A stretch of DNA of 64,000 bases from Ciborinia camelliae. Lineage: Eukaryota > Ascomycota > Leotiomycetes > Helotiales > Sclerotiniaceae. The translations under genes were made by a program, and so were the position numbers. The notes beneath the pieces are model-generated. The model did no database searches and was not told the DNA's origin. It saw only the letters and a program-made list of their open reading frames with translations. Location of the stretch: assembly GCA_025890175.1 (NCBI GenBank), contig JANPYM010000010.1, forward strand, positions 1,084,427 to 1,148,426, in the 5' to 3' direction. How positions within the stretch are numbered: the stretch's first letter is position 1; the number at the start of each line of letters is the position of its first letter. This document shows positions 11,788-25,100 of the stretch, one piece after another.

Positions 11788-13350
11788 TTAACTGCCGTTT
11801 GGTTTCTCAAGTAGTGCCCGAGTCTCGTCTGTAGTTACGCTTCCGGGCGTAGCTTTTGATTTGGCATCTGCTAGTCCCCTGGATTTTGAGCTTGTCGAAG
11901 GAGATTGAAGCTCGTAAAGGTTATAGCGCTTAAGATCTTCCCAGTCATCTCCAACGACACTCATACCGCAGATAGTCTAGCCAATACCAGTTAGCTTCGT
12001 AACAACTGGAAGTATTCTTTATAGGTTTCGTTACCTGGTAAATTTCAATTATTATCACTTTGTCTGGCTTAGTGAGGTTTACTTTATGACTATCATCCAC
12101 GAGGGATGCGACCTGTTTAATCACGATATCCCGTTTCAAGGTGCTGTGGTTGCGTATCGTGGGTCGAATGGCATACTGCGACGCAGTTAATGAATGTTGA
12201 CCCAAAGCTCAAACAATCCAATTTAAACTGTAAGGCTAGAACTTCAATGTCGTGGCAGCACTATACGCAAAAGAGCAATACATACCGAATATGCAGCAGC
12301 CTCTCCCGGTTTTGTGACTTCTCCAGCGAGTCGGAAATGAGCACCTAATACGGCTTGTCCGACGTCTTCGATGCCTTTTTCTGTTGCTTTCCCAATGATT
12401 GACATTGGTGTTAGACGATTTACAAATCTCAATTTCCTTACCCCGCCCGATGCTGCATCTTTACACATTCTATGGACGAGATCGGCTGGATCTATTGGTG
12501 GTCGAGTTTTGAAGAACAATACGCATTGAACGTCTAGATAAACAGCTGAGAATAGCTTCTCCGCGGGATCTTTATGCGCTGCAACTTCTTTTCGAATGGA
12601 TGCTTCAATATCGTCAACTGATTCGGTAGCATCTTCATCTTCTTCGTCATCATTCTTCGTCTTTACAGAGATACCGTAGTACTTCTCAGCAGACTGATGA
12701 GAACTTAGCATAGACTGGAAGAAATCTAGAGCTGAACAGTGGTACTGACCTCCTCGAGTAAACTTCTTAACTCTTCTGTTGCTTTTCCTTCTTTGCCCTT
12801 CACGCAAGTTGCCCAGATTCCTTGGTCCCCAGGTTCTATCCTCCCACCACTCTTAGAGGCCATTTTGGTTTGCTGATGTGGAGTTTGCCATTTTCCATTT
12901 GAGCCACCCTGTATAAGAATCAGAAAGTATTCGGAGGGACGATAGACACAATTGTCAAACATGGATCATCGAGCGCGCTGCTTATTTGAGATAGTGCAGG
13001 AACACGGCAACACAAAATCGGAATTCGACATCAGACCAAATCCCATTTCCATTGAATCGCAACACGTCAGTGATGACCTGACTGAAAACGTCACTCAGCG
13101 TGCGACCTCACTTGAGGACCAATACTTTTGTCACTTTTCGACGGGGAACAGTCATCACCCAAACCCACACCCATCCATCATCTCCCCTCCACCACAACTA
13201 GAAAATCTCAAAATCTCGAAGAAAAAAACATACCTTAGCTCTCTTTCCCCCTCTATTATCCCCATCCCTCGCATCCCTCGCATCCCTCACATCTCTCCCA
13301 CTACCACCGCCCCCAGACCTCTCTTTCCTCTTATTATTTGAATCCGCCAT
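11788..13350 (-). CDS. tan1: tRNA acetyltransferase cofactor Tan1 (THUMP domain)
   Basis: Partner of the Kre33/NAT10 acetyltransferase in making N4-acetylcytidine-12 in tRNA-Ser and tRNA-Leu; the THUMP domain holds the tRNA. Five exons, 13350-13234, 12908-12750, 12693-12286, 12175-12035 and 11976-11788, all join in phase 0 and give 337 residues. Introns are 325, 56, 110 and 58 nt with GTATGT, GTCAGT, GTATGT and GTAACG donors. Diagnostic blocks: GIWATCVKGKEGKATEEL early, an acidic linker (DDEEDEDATESVDDIE), RFVNRLTPM in the middle, then YAIRPTIRNHSTLKRD and HKVNLTKPDKVIIIEIYQ in the THUMP part, and QTICGMSVVGDDWEDLKRYN near the end. The start MADSNNKRKERSGG is followed by an Arg/Asp-rich stretch usual for this family. 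The first intron is long for this genome and could hide another small exon. Confidence 0.92.
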
Positions 13351-13853
13351 TTAAATCTTCCACTCTTTTTCCTATGTCAACTCCAACCTTATTCGACAAT
13401 TAAAGTATCTGAATCTGTTGTCGTTTCCGATGTTTCATTTGTTTGTACCCGAAATCTGAAGATCACGCCCGTCCAAACAAAATGGAAAATATCGCTTAGT
13501 CAGATGGAAGAACCCCACCTCGCCCCGATTGGGTCAAGAGTTTTGAGAACAAAAACTCGAATTCAATCAATATCCAAGGAAACTCTATACTATTGAATGA
13601 TACCTACCTAGGTATATATATATATATCTTAGGTAGGTATACTTCATGATAAATATTCTTTATGGTTATGCTCCAGAATCTATCCTTTTACTTCACTTAT
13701 GGAGGGATTACGGCAATCAAAATATCACGGTTCTTATGGACACAACATTGAAGAGAGGGAAATTTTTCATTATTTTATTATTGTCATTACCCCAAACCGA
13801 ATACCTGATCCATATGCCCGAAAAATCCCAGCACTTTGAAATAAAAAGACAAT
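13351..13853. other. Tan1 upstream region / pyruvate decarboxylase 3' flank
   Basis: Both neighbours are on the minus strand, so this 503 bp holds the Tan1 promoter and the decarboxylase 3' UTR. The only clear structure is the hairpin listed separately. No gene seen. Confidence 0.5.
13601..13639. repeat. TACCTACCTA hairpin with AT loop
   Basis: TACCTACCTA at 13601-13610 pairs with TAGGTAGGTA at 13630-13639 across a (TA)n-rich loop. It is one of several related palindromic tracts in this window. Confidence 0.7.
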
Positions 13854-15678
13854 TTACTGTTTTGCGTTGTTCTTCGCACTCGCCTCGGCGGTCAACATCA
13901 ATGCTCTTGGAGCATCCTCCTTTGGAATATACAATTCCACAAACTGCAAGCAGTCTGCAGCATTGAACTTCTTATTGGTGAAAAGCTCGTTGACTTGGTC
14001 TTTTGTCTTAATCTGGTGAAGTTGGTATTTGCCTTCTTTGCCACCAAATGCGGGAACCAAATCTTTATTGTTCCATGCTGCGATGTCATTGTATTCTGCT
14101 TCCATGCCGTGAATGAATCGTTCGATGGTATAACCATTATTACAGATCACGAAGCTGCACTTGTTATTAGTTATTCTGGTTCTAATCGGGGAAACTCGGT
14201 AGCTTACATGATGGGTTTCAATCCAAGGCGAATCATCGTGCTTACTTCTTGGGCCGTGAGCTGGAAACTTCCATCACCAACAAATAAGATGGTCCTTCTG
14301 TCAGAACCAGCATCTCTAGCAGCTAAGGCAGCACCTTGGCAGGCGCCAACGGAGTATCCAATACTACCCCATAATACTTGGCTGAGAGCTGTAACTCCCT
14401 TTGGAAATTTCGTTTCCCAAATACCGAAATTCGCTGTTCCGGTTTCTGTAATGACAATATCGTTCTCCTTCAAGAACTCACCTGCTCTAGGCCAGAACCA
14501 ATTTTGTGTAATTGTGTCTGAGCTATCCTCATTTGCCGTAACCTTGTTCTCCATCTTGGGCCCTGGAACGGCAGATAGCTTTTGAAGGTTGATTTTTTTG
14601 ATAACTTTCTGCAGAACTCCTCGCATATGGATTCCTGGATATTCAGAATAGCGAACGACAATGGTTGTGCTGTGGAAGTCAATCGTGTTCAGTTGAGAGG
14701 TCTTATAGGTGAATCCGGCGGTGTTGAAGTCACTCTTGATTGCTCCGATCGTCAGGATAAGGTCCGAGGACTCAACGCGCTTTTGAACCTCCGGCTGGCT
14801 ACCATCTCCAGCGTAAACACCCCCATAGTTTTCGTAAGTCTCGTCGATAGCCCCTTTGCCCATGGGGGTTACAAAAACAGGCAACCCAGTCTTCTCTATC
14901 AATCCATGCACCTCTGGTATAACTCTGTGTCTGATAGCGCATGCATCAACTAGGATGATGGGGTTCTTGGCAGCCTCGAGATACTTGAGAACCACATCAA
15001 CAACATAGTCCTCCTTATCTGGGTCATTTGGGGGTAGAGATAAGTCGATGAGTGTCTTTAATCGCTCTCCTTCAACTTTTTTCTGGACCATATCTGTTGG
15101 CAGTGTAATGTAGACAGGTTGGCTATGGATCCAACATTGTTGGAGTGTGTGATCGATCAAGGCTGCCGCTTCGTTTGGATCATTAATCTTGGCCATTGCG
15201 CAAGAAATTTCCTTTGACATGTCTGCAAAAACATTGAAGTTTCCATTTCCGAGAGTGTGGTGTAGAAGCATGCCATCCTTTTGCGAGATTGTTGAAGGGG
15301 TTCCAACTATATGGATCACAGGGACTCGTTCGGAGTAAGCACCGGCAATAGCATTGATTGCTGAGAGCTCTCCCACACCGAATGTAGTCATGATTGCCGA
15401 AATTCCTTTCACTCGAGCGTAACCATCGGCAGCATATCCTTGAAAAGATGATTATTAGGCTGGAAATTTTGGCTGAGGGACACAAACTGACCTGCATTCA
15501 ACTCATTGCAGTTACCAACCCATTTCAATCCAAGTTTAGGAATGTAATCAAGAGCAACTAGGTTGTAATCTCCTGGTAAGCCATGAATAGAATCGACGCC
15601 AAGTTGTTGCAGTCTTGTAAAAAGATACTCAGCAATATCCACTGGGAATTTGAGAGCTTCAGTCCTAAGATCTACCAT
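13854..15678 (-). CDS. pdc: Pyruvate decarboxylase (ThDP-dependent)
   Basis: Converts pyruvate to acetaldehyde and CO2 in the cytosol, feeding ethanol fermentation and acetyl-CoA synthesis. Three exons, 15678-15492, 15438-14208 and 14154-13854, encode 572 residues, close to the 563 of yeast Pdc1; introns are 53 nt each. Active-site elements are all present: GLPGDYN (Asp), NCNELNAG (the Glu that activates thiamine diphosphate), LLHHTLGNG (His-His pair), and the cofactor/Mg motif from [11 protein letters not shown] to [13 protein letters not shown] with the late catalytic Glu. CNNGYTIE replaces the yeast NNDGYTIE but keeps the metal-binding Asn. The protein ends in NAKQ as in yeast. Pyrimidine-rich DNA just upstream of the start on the coding strand is typical of strongly expressed fungal genes. 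Confidence 0.96.
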
Positions 15679-17700
15679 GTTGATAATGGCGGGGTTGTAG
15701 GAAGTCGTAGTGTAAGGTATGCGGGGCTTTGAATATTTGAATATGTTTAAATTATTGTGGTTTAACAATATGCGAAACAAATACTAGGTACTTGATAGAT
15801 GAGAGAGCAATTGAGTTTCAGATGTGAAAAAAGAAACCAGAAAAGAAACTACTCAGTCATTATATACCTAGTACCTACCTACCTAGGTAGGCAGGCAGGT
15901 TTCGTTAGACAGCTGTTCCTGCCATCAATACTGACATCACCCATCACCCATCACCTGTCACCCATCAATCACCCCATCAAATCACCCCACCAAAAATGAC
16001 GTTGTGTGAATGATAGAGTATAAAAAGATACAAGGCAAAAACCGCTCCATTGTGGCTTAAGTAAGTGAAGCCACATTCAATCACCCATACCTACCTTACC
16101 TAGGTAGGTAGGTAGGTAGGTAGGTAGTGGTAGGGCTTATAAGATGTAAGGTCCATAATGCGGGAATGATGATGCGTGGAAATGACTGGATGGTTTTCCT
16201 TGTTAATCATGTACCTGACAGTCCGCAACCGTAATAACCTTCCTTCCTTGGGTGTTCATTGTTGAAAGAGCCCTGGGGTGGTCTGACGAAATTGAAAGAT
16301 ATTATGGACACTGGCAAGTCTAGATATCGTACCGTACCTTATTACCTAGGTAGGTAAGGTATGTACTACCACACATCATAGATTGATGAAGTTTCCTTAC
16401 TACGGACAATGAATGCTCAATGATGAGATGTATGTACTAGGTAAGGTAATTAAACTCGAAGCTAGGTCCTCGTAAAGAGAATCGGGATTGTTAATAGCCA
16501 GGAAGAATGTAAGGTTACACACACAGACACACACACACACACACACACAGATCTTCCGCTTGGTGAATAGGAGGTGGAGTGAGGAGCGAGGGAGCGAGAT
16601 TTCGACACATATGGATTAATACGAGTAACTTATATCCATTGGTCAATAAGGTAGGTAGCTGGAGGTACCTTGATATCTAGTTGATTAGGTTCCCAATAAA
16701 ATGTCTTGTTCGGTACTAGGGAGATTCAATATACTTATTAGTAGCTACCTACCTACCAGGTATTATTATTGATGTCCATTTCCTCAAACAGATACCGGTA
16801 CAGCCAAGCTCAAGTTGAGGTGTGGGTTGGACCGTGGCTGATGAACCAAATGGTGGCTGATACAAACCCAGCGCGGGGGCCGGACCTTAACCTTTCTGTT
16901 CCGTACTCCGTACCTACACTCCAGCTCACTGTTTGAGTACCTTACCGCCTACCTTACCTAGCTTGAGAAGTCCGAAGCTTTAGCGTTGTTTAGAAAATCT
17001 CCATGTGCAACCTGCAAATGTACAATTCCCGTCATCAAATCCTCGAATTTGTCTTTGACCTCAAATTCATAACTCGTGAAAATCTATTCCATCATGATCA
17101 TATCTACCATCTATAGAAATTATCTACATGCTTTTTAGTACTTTTGCCTTGCTAGGGTTGATTTAAACTTCCTTTTCTAAGATTACAGTATAGGTAATCC
17201 AGTCCTCGAGTTTGTGACAAAAAAACTCTCGGCGCCTATACCCGTCGTACCTTGGTTGGTTGTCTTTGCGAGATTGATACATTCCGAACAAAGGCCAACA
17301 TTGTGACCAAACTCTTTGGGCTCGCTCGAACCAATGTAAACATGCGCAGGCGGCCATGAACCTGCGCCCCCGAAGCTCATCTACAAGATCAAATATAAAC
17401 TTTTTGGAATCAAGTCGCGCTGTGCAGGCGTCACCTCGAAATAAGCCCTCGAATACGGAGCTTACAGTTCCTGAAAGTATCTTGCTTCTCAGCAACGTTC
17501 CAACTTACGCAGTGAGTAGTTCTGCAAGTCTACTCATACCTACAGCCTACGGAACAGGTTCATCTTATCCTACAATTGTTGCATCGAGCTCGCCCTCGCG
17601 ACCGAGGGCACATTCTGCGGCCGCCAACCCACCACCTCCTTCTCTGTATTCGCCGGCCACCTATTCTCAACATTCTACGCGATCTGGCCCAGATCTTTCA
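15679..17700. other. Divergent promoter region of pyruvate decarboxylase and Bck1
   Basis: This 2 kb lies between two divergent genes. It contains a TATATA element near 15860 on the decarboxylase side, three TACCTAGGTA-type tracts (15871-15900, 16089-16127, 16342-16357) and a CA microsatellite. The frame of Bck1 stays open back to a Met at 17356. A GTGAGT at 17512 and a CAG near 17692 could bound a leader intron. No other gene seen. Confidence 0.5.
16516..16550. repeat. (CA)n microsatellite
   Basis: Dinucleotide run of about 17 CA units with one interruption (CAGA). Likely length-variable between strains. Confidence 0.9.
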
Positions 17701-20700
17701 ATGTATCAACCAGGAAGATATCCATCGGGTGGCGACCAAAGGGCATATCCTCCTCCGCCAGGTCCACCTCCCATATCCCCTCCGTCTCAATCGCATATAC
17801 AGCTGAACTTGAAGAACAACCTACCTGGACCGCCGCCTATTATTCGGAATCCCCCCAATCAATCCTCCCAACATGGGCAATTCCCTCCTCCTCCACCTCT
17901 ACCCCCAAATAGCTGGCAGCAACCACAGCAAACCTGGCAATTTAATAATAATAGATCATTCCCTGGGCCACCGACAAATCCCCAAAACACAAGCCAATAT
18001 CACGCCTACAATCCTGGTCAGCACCACCAACCTGCGCCATTATCAATAAACCAGTCTCAATCGAATAGTGAGCAAATGTCAGCAACATATATACCGCGCG
18101 GAGAATCATTTGGACCTGGTGTCGGGATACCCGGTTTAGGATGGAGTAGTCAAGAGAGCTTTAGAGATAGTGCAGACTTTTCTGCTGTCACGGACAGTTC
18201 AAGGGGAACACCATTGGATGATAGTAGTTATTATAAGGATCGATCATATCCGTCGCAGACACCCCAGCGGTTCAATAATATCCAGCTCCCTGAATATGAT
18301 TCCCCAGGCCCCCCTACAGCAACCATAACGAATCCACAATTATCTTCGGCCACCAATAGAGGATTGACAGCAGCGTCAAATAATTCATACCAACATGCGG
18401 TCGGCAATAACTCGAATGCATCAATCTCATCAAATGATGCGGGTTCCCAATGGTCTATGAATCGCGTTTTGTTGTGGTTGGCCCAGAATCGCTTTTCGAA
18501 TGACTGGCAAGAAACTTTTAAAGCGTTGAATATATATGGCTCCGTATTCCTCGAACTAGGCAGTGTTCATGGTGGTAGAGGTAATTTCGGGATGATGCAT
18601 CAGCAAGTATATCCACGGCTAGCAAAGGAGTGCTCGACTAGTGGAACTGGCTGGGATCAAGCCAGAGAGCGCGAAGAAGGGAAAAGAATGCGACGTTTGA
18701 TCAAAGCTATTGTGACCGGGAAAAGTCTAGAAGGGACCAAGTCGTCGCAAATTCGGCGACAGTCGTCCACAGGCGACATTTCAATTGTTGCTAGCGAGGG
18801 CACTATGGATAATTCTCCTCATCTTAGCCGTGGAAATGGAGTCTCTATATCTACACCGAACACGGCCAATGGCGATGAAAATAGCCCAGGCAAACAAATG
18901 TTTACAGGTTCTGGGCAGGGTTTAGAAACGAGAACGCCTTCGGGGAGAAGTACTACCATGCCTATCTTGCGCAACATTAATACTGGAGAAGAAAGCGATT
19001 TCAATAATAGTCGAGGTACTCATCGAAATGTTTTAAAGAACATTGATAATGATGGCCCCCGGCGTCACAGTCCGAGCGCTAGTAATGAACTTAACGAAGG
19101 CACTTTCAAGCCGCAGCCTCTTCGCCTAGACGGCAGCCCGAAAAGCGGTAGTCCTGCTGGGACATTTGCAACGCTTCACACGCCGTTGGGACAAAATTTA
19201 TCAGCCTCGCCTCGCAGTGCCGTATTTGGTCATCGATCAAGCAATAGTACGGATTCCATGTCTTCTAGTCAGGCAATTTACGGATCTGGAGTACCACCAG
19301 GTGCTAGCCAGGCTCTTAGAGGTGGAATGGGGGGAGCAGTAGGCGAACTCAACCTTGTAAGAAACCAAGATACTCGAAGACATGGCGTTGATGTGTCGCG
19401 CCCTTCTCCTTTGGATAGCGAGCGTTCCGCAAGCTCAGAACAACCCAGTTCCGCAAAAGAATCGAAAGGGTTCCTTAAGCACTTTAGAAAGCGTCGAGGG
19501 AAAGAAGACGGTCTGGCCCCGTCACCAGAAGACCAGAACCTTGACTCTCCTACCAGCCCATCTCTTGGCTTTAAAGCTGCACCTTTCTTAGGCAGGATCA
19601 GCAACTCTAGCGAAACTTCTCTGGACCGACCTCTGTCCACAATCTCCGCCCCGGACTATGATAAATTTACCCATACATCGGGATATCGCGGCGTTCGTGC
19701 CCCAGGAAGAAGCTATGCTCTGGCTACTCAAGATGGCTGGAACTATCGTATGTGCGATGTCACGGAAGTCGATAATGCTCAGGATCTTAGGACTACCATT
19801 TGTTCGAATCTAGGCATTCATGACTCAGACTACACACACATTTATCTCACTGAGCTAGGTAGGATGGACCATGAAGAAGCATTAGATGATCAAAAGCTTC
19901 TGCTTTACAAAAAGACTAAAGCTGATCAGTCTGGTAATCTCAAATTATTTGTTAGAGGCCCAACAAATTCTGCCATATCACTTCCTGCTTTACAATCAGC
20001 AGGTCTTGGTGCGAACTTTGCTACAAAACTGGGAGTTTCCCCTATTCTACCACCGACTGCGCCTCTTGATGAAGAAGCTTATGCGCGACTTAATGGAACT
20101 AGAAGACGATCTAGTTCGTCTCCGCCTACTTCACGCCAGAACACTATCAAGGGAGGAACTGCACCATATAAAGATCAGTCTGCACCTACTACTGAAGCAC
20201 CAGACGCACTCCGCGAGCGCCTAATGGAGTACAGAGCGTCACACCTAGGAGAGAGAGAGATACCAGAAGCTGACCGACAAGCGTTCATAGCAATGGCATC
20301 AGCAGAACACAAAGCCGAAATGGATCGAAGACAGAAAGAATATCTGGCCAAAAAGAAGGCAAATAAAGGAACACCAACCTCCGCGGATGGCTCCCTGGGC
20401 ATTATTGGTCGCAATGTTGATTTTGATCAACCGCGACTCTCACCCTTTGAAGATAAAAAGCCGGATAATCTTTTCCCTCAAAGAAAGGCCCCACCAGTCC
20501 CTGGAGATTCAGCTACCCTGATCAAAGCTAACTCTTTGAGCAAAAAGTCTGGCCAGCAAGCTCGTATATCATATAACAGTATTGATAGCGAAGGCAAACC
20601 TTTATCTGGAGGTGACTCTGGCGAAGTTTCTGGTAGTAAACGAAAAGTGGTTCCAGCCTCCCCTATAAATCCAGGCGGCATTGGCGCTGCTCTCTTCATT

Positions 20701-22977
20701 ATTGGCAAAGGTTTTTCATCATTAGGGCATCCAACAAGCACTATATCCTCAGCCAAAAAGTCGCCTCCAATTAACGACAACCATGGCAAAAATGCCATGT
20801 CTATCGTCGATCACGGGAACACTGGATCTGGTAGGAGCAGTCCTAAATCGAATGGCACTCCAGGCAGTGTTACCTGGGGCAAAGGTGATACATCGTTCAT
20901 CATCCCTGATTATGCTGGGGAAGAAGAAAGCCTATCAGCGAGCATTGCTACGTCTTTGAGGGATTCCGATAATGCAGCAGCAGCCAGGATGAAAGAGGAA
21001 GAAATTCGCAGAGGTCCTTCCCCTCGTGATCTCAGTCCAAACAGTGCTCATGTATCAGATCTTACCGTGCCAGGAAACCGTAAATCCTACGGGCCAAATC
21101 TTGATTTCACCGAGGCAAGCGTTGTTTTTGATAAACCTCCCCAGCAAATAGAGCAAGAAGACTCCGACTCGGATTCGGACTCCGGTCTGTTTAGTATACC
21201 AATCAAAAAATCGCAGAAAGCCAAAGGGAGTGGCAGCGGAGATGATTCTTCTGGCATCTTTAAGCGGCCAAGTTTGACTGTCAAAACCTCGAGATCCAAA
21301 AAGGGCCTTTCCGTATCATGGGGGTCACCTCAACAGGATAGCTCATCATCATCCAGCCTTCCGAAGCTTCCTGATTTTGATAATCAGCAAATAGATGACG
21401 GTGAGCGGACCGTTGAAGAAACTGAAGAGGAAAAACTGGCAAAAGTGCTCCGGAGACGATCTTTTGCCCGAACTGATACCTGGGCTCCCAGACCTCCCGA
21501 AGAAAGGATTCTCGAAAGCCTCGAGGACTTCTTTCCCAACCTTGATGTAGATCGACCAATAGTAGACGAGGGTGCCGGTGGTTCCCCTCCAGTTTCTCCT
21601 ATTGCAGAACAAGATACAATGGAGTCAACTGCAACACCTTCAATGTCTTCGTTGCCAGTTACTGAATCTTCCATCCCTTCTACGCCTAGAACAAGCATTT
21701 ATGGCGATGGAGACACTCTCGGCTCCGATGAATCGACCTTAAAGGCACTCGAAAGACCTGGCTCCATTCAGGGTGTCGCGCAACGCAATACTCGTCGCTC
21801 TGGTGGTTTAGGTCGAATGAAATCAATTCGTGAAGTGGCAAGAGGAGCACACGAAGCAAATAAACGTTATACCTCAGCAGCTACCGTGGCCCCACAGAAA
21901 GGCGATAAGACTTCAAGTATGATACAGCGTCGGAAAAGTACCAAGATGTTCGGTGCTAATATTGTGCAAATTAAACCACAGCGTGGTAGCCTGCTCATCC
22001 CTCAGATCCCACAAGACACAATACCTAAACGACAAGCGACCTTCCGGTGGTTCAAGGGTCAGCTGATTGGAAAAGGTACATACGGGCGTGTTTATCTAGG
22101 TATGAATGCTACAACTGGAGAGTTTTTAGCTGTCAAGCAGGTTGAAGTCAATCCCAAAGCGGCTGGAAATGACAAAGAAAAGATTCGTGAGATGGTAGCA
22201 GCGTTGGATCAAGAAATTGATACTATGCAACATCTTGATCATGCGAATATTGTTCAATATCTTGGTTGCGAGAGAGGCGAGATGTCCATCAGTATTTTTT
22301 TGGAATATATTTCTGGTGGGAGTGTAGGAGGTTGTCTTCGAAAGCACGGCAAATTCGAAGAGATCGTGGTCAGCTCGTTGACTCGTCAAACTTTAGATGG
22401 ATTAGCATACCTTCATAGAGAAGGTATCCTTCATCGTGATCTCAAAGCCGATAATATCTTACTAGATGTTGATGGAACGTGCAAAATTTCCGATTTTGGT
22501 ATCTCAAAGAAGTCGGACAATATCTATGGTAATGATGCGTCCAACAACATGCAGGGATCCGTATTCTGGATGGCTCCTGAAGTTGTTCGATCACAAGGTG
22601 AGGGATATTCAGCGAAAGTTGATATTTGGTCACTTGGTTGCGTTGTCCTAGAAATGTTGGGTGGGAAACGACCTTGGTCGAAGGAGGAAACTGTAGGGGC
22701 TATCTACAAACTAGGAAGTCTAAATGAGGCTCCGCCAATTCCGGATAATGTTGCTCAGGTCATCAGCCCTGGGGCTCTGGGCTTCATGATGGACTGTTGG
22801 ACTATGTATGTGTCTGCTCTTGCCAACACTATAAATTTTTACTAACGACATTGTAGTATTCCAAGCGAACGACCAACAGCCGAGACCCTCCTTACCCAAC
22901 ATCCCTTCTGTGAACTTGACACTCACTACAACTTCCTAGACACTGAACTTTATGCGAAGATTCGCGGCACTTATTAG
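17701..22977 (+). CDS. bck1: Cell-wall-integrity MAPKKK Bck1
   Basis: Top kinase of the Pkc1-Bck1-Mkk-Slt2 cell-wall-integrity cascade. Exons 17701-22805 and 22857-22977 give 1741 residues. Layout: Pro-rich N-terminus to about 240; a SAM-like segment with VLLWLAQNRFSNDWQETF near 250-300; long Ser-rich linkers; a Ras-association-like domain starting RSYALATQDGWNYR near 670-750; acidic/Ser regions; kinase domain from about 1447 with IGKGTYGRVYLG, LAVKQVEV (ATP Lys), HRDLKADN, DFG and MAPE. The last exon restores SERPTAETLL and LDTELYAKIRGTY, typical of the family; without the intron the frame ends early in TMYVSALANTINFY. I start at MYQPGRYP because fungal Bck1 proteins often begin MY-x-P-rich, but an in-frame Met at 17356 would add 115 residues. 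The function of the N-terminal domains is inferred from homologues. Confidence 0.92.
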
Positions 22978-23593
22978 ACACATGACATTTCCACAATGTC
23001 TAACACTTCAAACTACCTCTCAAAACATCTATTATCTATCATCTTCAAAGCTCCGATCAATAATAATTCGATTGATACCTAGAGCTAATCACTCTATACA
23101 TCCTTATTCTCTAATATTTGCATGCATGGGTTAAATCCTTTCACAAAACAAGCTTTGCGATTTCCGATTTTGCGGGTGATACACTGACTGCTGGAAAAAA
23201 AAAACTTACTGTATGATACCATCTCCTTTGTTTTGTATCTTTTCGGTGCGTAGCGAGGGATGTACATGAGATATACAAGGGATCCTTGGATGATCGAACC
23301 GGTCTATTAACGGTCTATACTATATAATCGGTCATCATTTGAGCGATATGGAAAGCAAGGGACATGACTATCCAGGTCCTGTATGTATAGTATGATTCTA
23401 GCGAAATGACGAGGTTTTCATGATTTTTTTCTTGGGGTCATATCTCTGGGTGGGTCGATTGACGAGACGTGGTATATTTAACGAGGTTTATTGATGCCCC
23501 CAAACTTCCATTGAAACAGCCTCGAAAAGACTGCACAAATGATCATTGCATTCGCCCCTAACCGGATGTAATATTAAATGCCCATTTACCAGC
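22978..23593. other. Convergent 3' flanks of Bck1 and HAUS1
   Basis: Holds the 3' UTRs of the two converging genes. It shows short A/T tracts but no repeat or convincing reading frame. Confidence 0.5.
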
Positions 23594-24484
23594 CTATCTC
23601 CTCTTTTTGGGGCTCTCTCTCTCCACCAACCCCTCAAATAGCCCATCTCTTTCCCTTGTAAGATCCCTCAACTCCATTCTCAAACTCTCCAGTTCCAGTC
23701 TCGCCAAATCGGTGTCTTGTGGTAAACCATGGAATGCCTTAAGCTGTGTCTCCAAGCCCTTCACTGTCTCTAGCCATTCCTTGAACTTCTCTTCTTCGGC
23801 TTTTATGGTTTCAACGGTTATTTTGGGTGTAGATGTATTGGATGAAGAAGATAGAGCGGCTATGCGCTCGCGGATTTCGGGAAGTTTGCTGGTGAGTATT
23901 TTAGTTTTGCGTTGGAGGTCGAGGGTTTGTTTGGGGAGGTCTGTAGGGGCCTGGTAAGATGAGGATTGTAGGGAGGCAATTAAAGCGGTTAGATGGCTGA
24001 GCTCGGTGGTGAGAGAGCGTTGGAGGGTAGCTACGCGGGAGCTGGCTTGAGACAGGGTGTAAGATGTCGTTTGTAGCGAGAGGAGTTTGCGGCCAATGAG
24101 TTCCGGGGAGGGGGTAGATAGATTGAGGATCGTGGATAAGGATGCTAGGCTTTCGAGAGAGGCTTGACCTTCAGGGCTGAGGGAATCCTCGAGAGTATGT
24201 AGAAGCTCGGTATTGGGGTCTTTTTCGAGGGAGGTTTGGATGGCGGTAAAAGCATTTTCTCTAGATCGAGCTAAGAGTTCCTGTTCTTCGTCTGCATTCT
24301 CGTTAAGTGAGGCGAGAGAGAGGAGGGCTTTGAGTGTATGGGGATTTCGTTCGAAGGATGGGATGGACTGGTTGACGAATTTGATCGAGAGCCAGTTGTC
24401 AATATATGACCAATCTTTGGCAGCTGCGAGTTGCTGGCGGGCGACTGTGGGAGAAAATATCGTTGCAGGTGAAAGATGAGACAT
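23594..24484 (-). CDS. haus1: Augmin (HAUS) complex subunit 1
   Basis: Likely HAUS1 of the eight-subunit augmin complex, which binds spindle microtubules and recruits gamma-tubulin for branching nucleation. Uninterrupted frame of 296 residues, near the 278 of human HAUS1. The N-terminal block FSPTVARQQLAAAKDWSYID, followed by DNWLSIKFV and the NPHTLKALLSLASLNENADEE stretch, matches the fungal family as I recall it. From about residue 130 the protein is mostly helical and coiled coil, ending in a basic tail (ESPKKRR). No introns. Its presence fits the large gamma-tubulin-recruiting pole-body protein at the window start, although the two are 19 kb apart. Alternative: another coiled-coil spindle protein. 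Confidence 0.75.
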   Translation of the reverse strand: MSHLSPATIFSPTVARQQLAAAKDWSYIDNWLSIKFVNQSIPSFERNPHTLKALLSLASLNENADEEQELLARSRENAFTAIQTSLEKDPNTELLHTLEDSLSPEGQASLESLASLSTILNLSTPSPELIGRKLLSLQTTSYTLSQASSRVATLQRSLTTELSHLTALIASLQSSSYQAPTDLPKQTLDLQRKTKILTSKLPEIRERIAALSSSSNTSTPKITVETIKAEEEKFKEWLETVKGLETQLKAFHGLPQDTDLARLELESLRMELRDLTRERDGLFEGLVERESPKKRR

Positions 24485-25100
24485 GATTATTAAAGGGAGC
24501 TCGGAGCGTTTTGGTTGATTTGGGTGTGAGTATGAGTGTGAGTGTGAGATGAAGATATATTTTGGTACTCGTAGAAAGTAAATATGGGGTTGAACAACCT
24601 TCCTTCAATCTTATCGCCAACAAGGTTGACGAGGCTGATGTACGCTAAGCAAGGATTCTCCGGAGATATTACCTAATAGTTAGAACAAAGAGCCAATCAG
24701 TGCATCAAAGAATCCGGGTATGCAAGATAGCAAGCCAATTTAATGCGAACGCCACATTGGCTCCATTTAACAGCCCCACCCACCTGTGCCCAGGTGTGGC
24801 TTTAAACTTCAATCATTGATTAAACCTAGACCTCCAGAATTAAATAAGGCGAAAAGGCCACCTAATAATTATGTTATAAGCTAACTTCCAAGGTTATATC
24901 TACTACACCCGTCCATCTATCTTCCACATGTAGTAAATTGTTCATTCCTACAATATTCTTGTCAACCTTTTGTTAAAGACCCATCATCACTCAGTTTTAC
25001 TTTTCTCCTTTTTCTTCACTCTCAATATTTATTTCATGCTTTAAACCCCGTTCTCCTTGAATTCGTCTTAGACGTCACATCTACAGGATTGATAATCAAT
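24485..25100. promoter_or_regulatory. Bidirectional promoter, HAUS1 / TPR-DnaJ gene
   Basis: 616 bp between divergent starts. Pyrimidine-rich DNA at about 24985-25025, just upstream of the DnaJ gene, resembles a fungal core promoter. I see no clear ER-stress element or TATA box. Confidence 0.4.

Noticed and set aside
12952..13341. 129-codon plus-strand frame with Pro/Ser/His-rich end
   Set aside because: It overlaps the first exon and first intron of Tan1 on the opposite strand and its composition reflects low-complexity CCATCC repeats.
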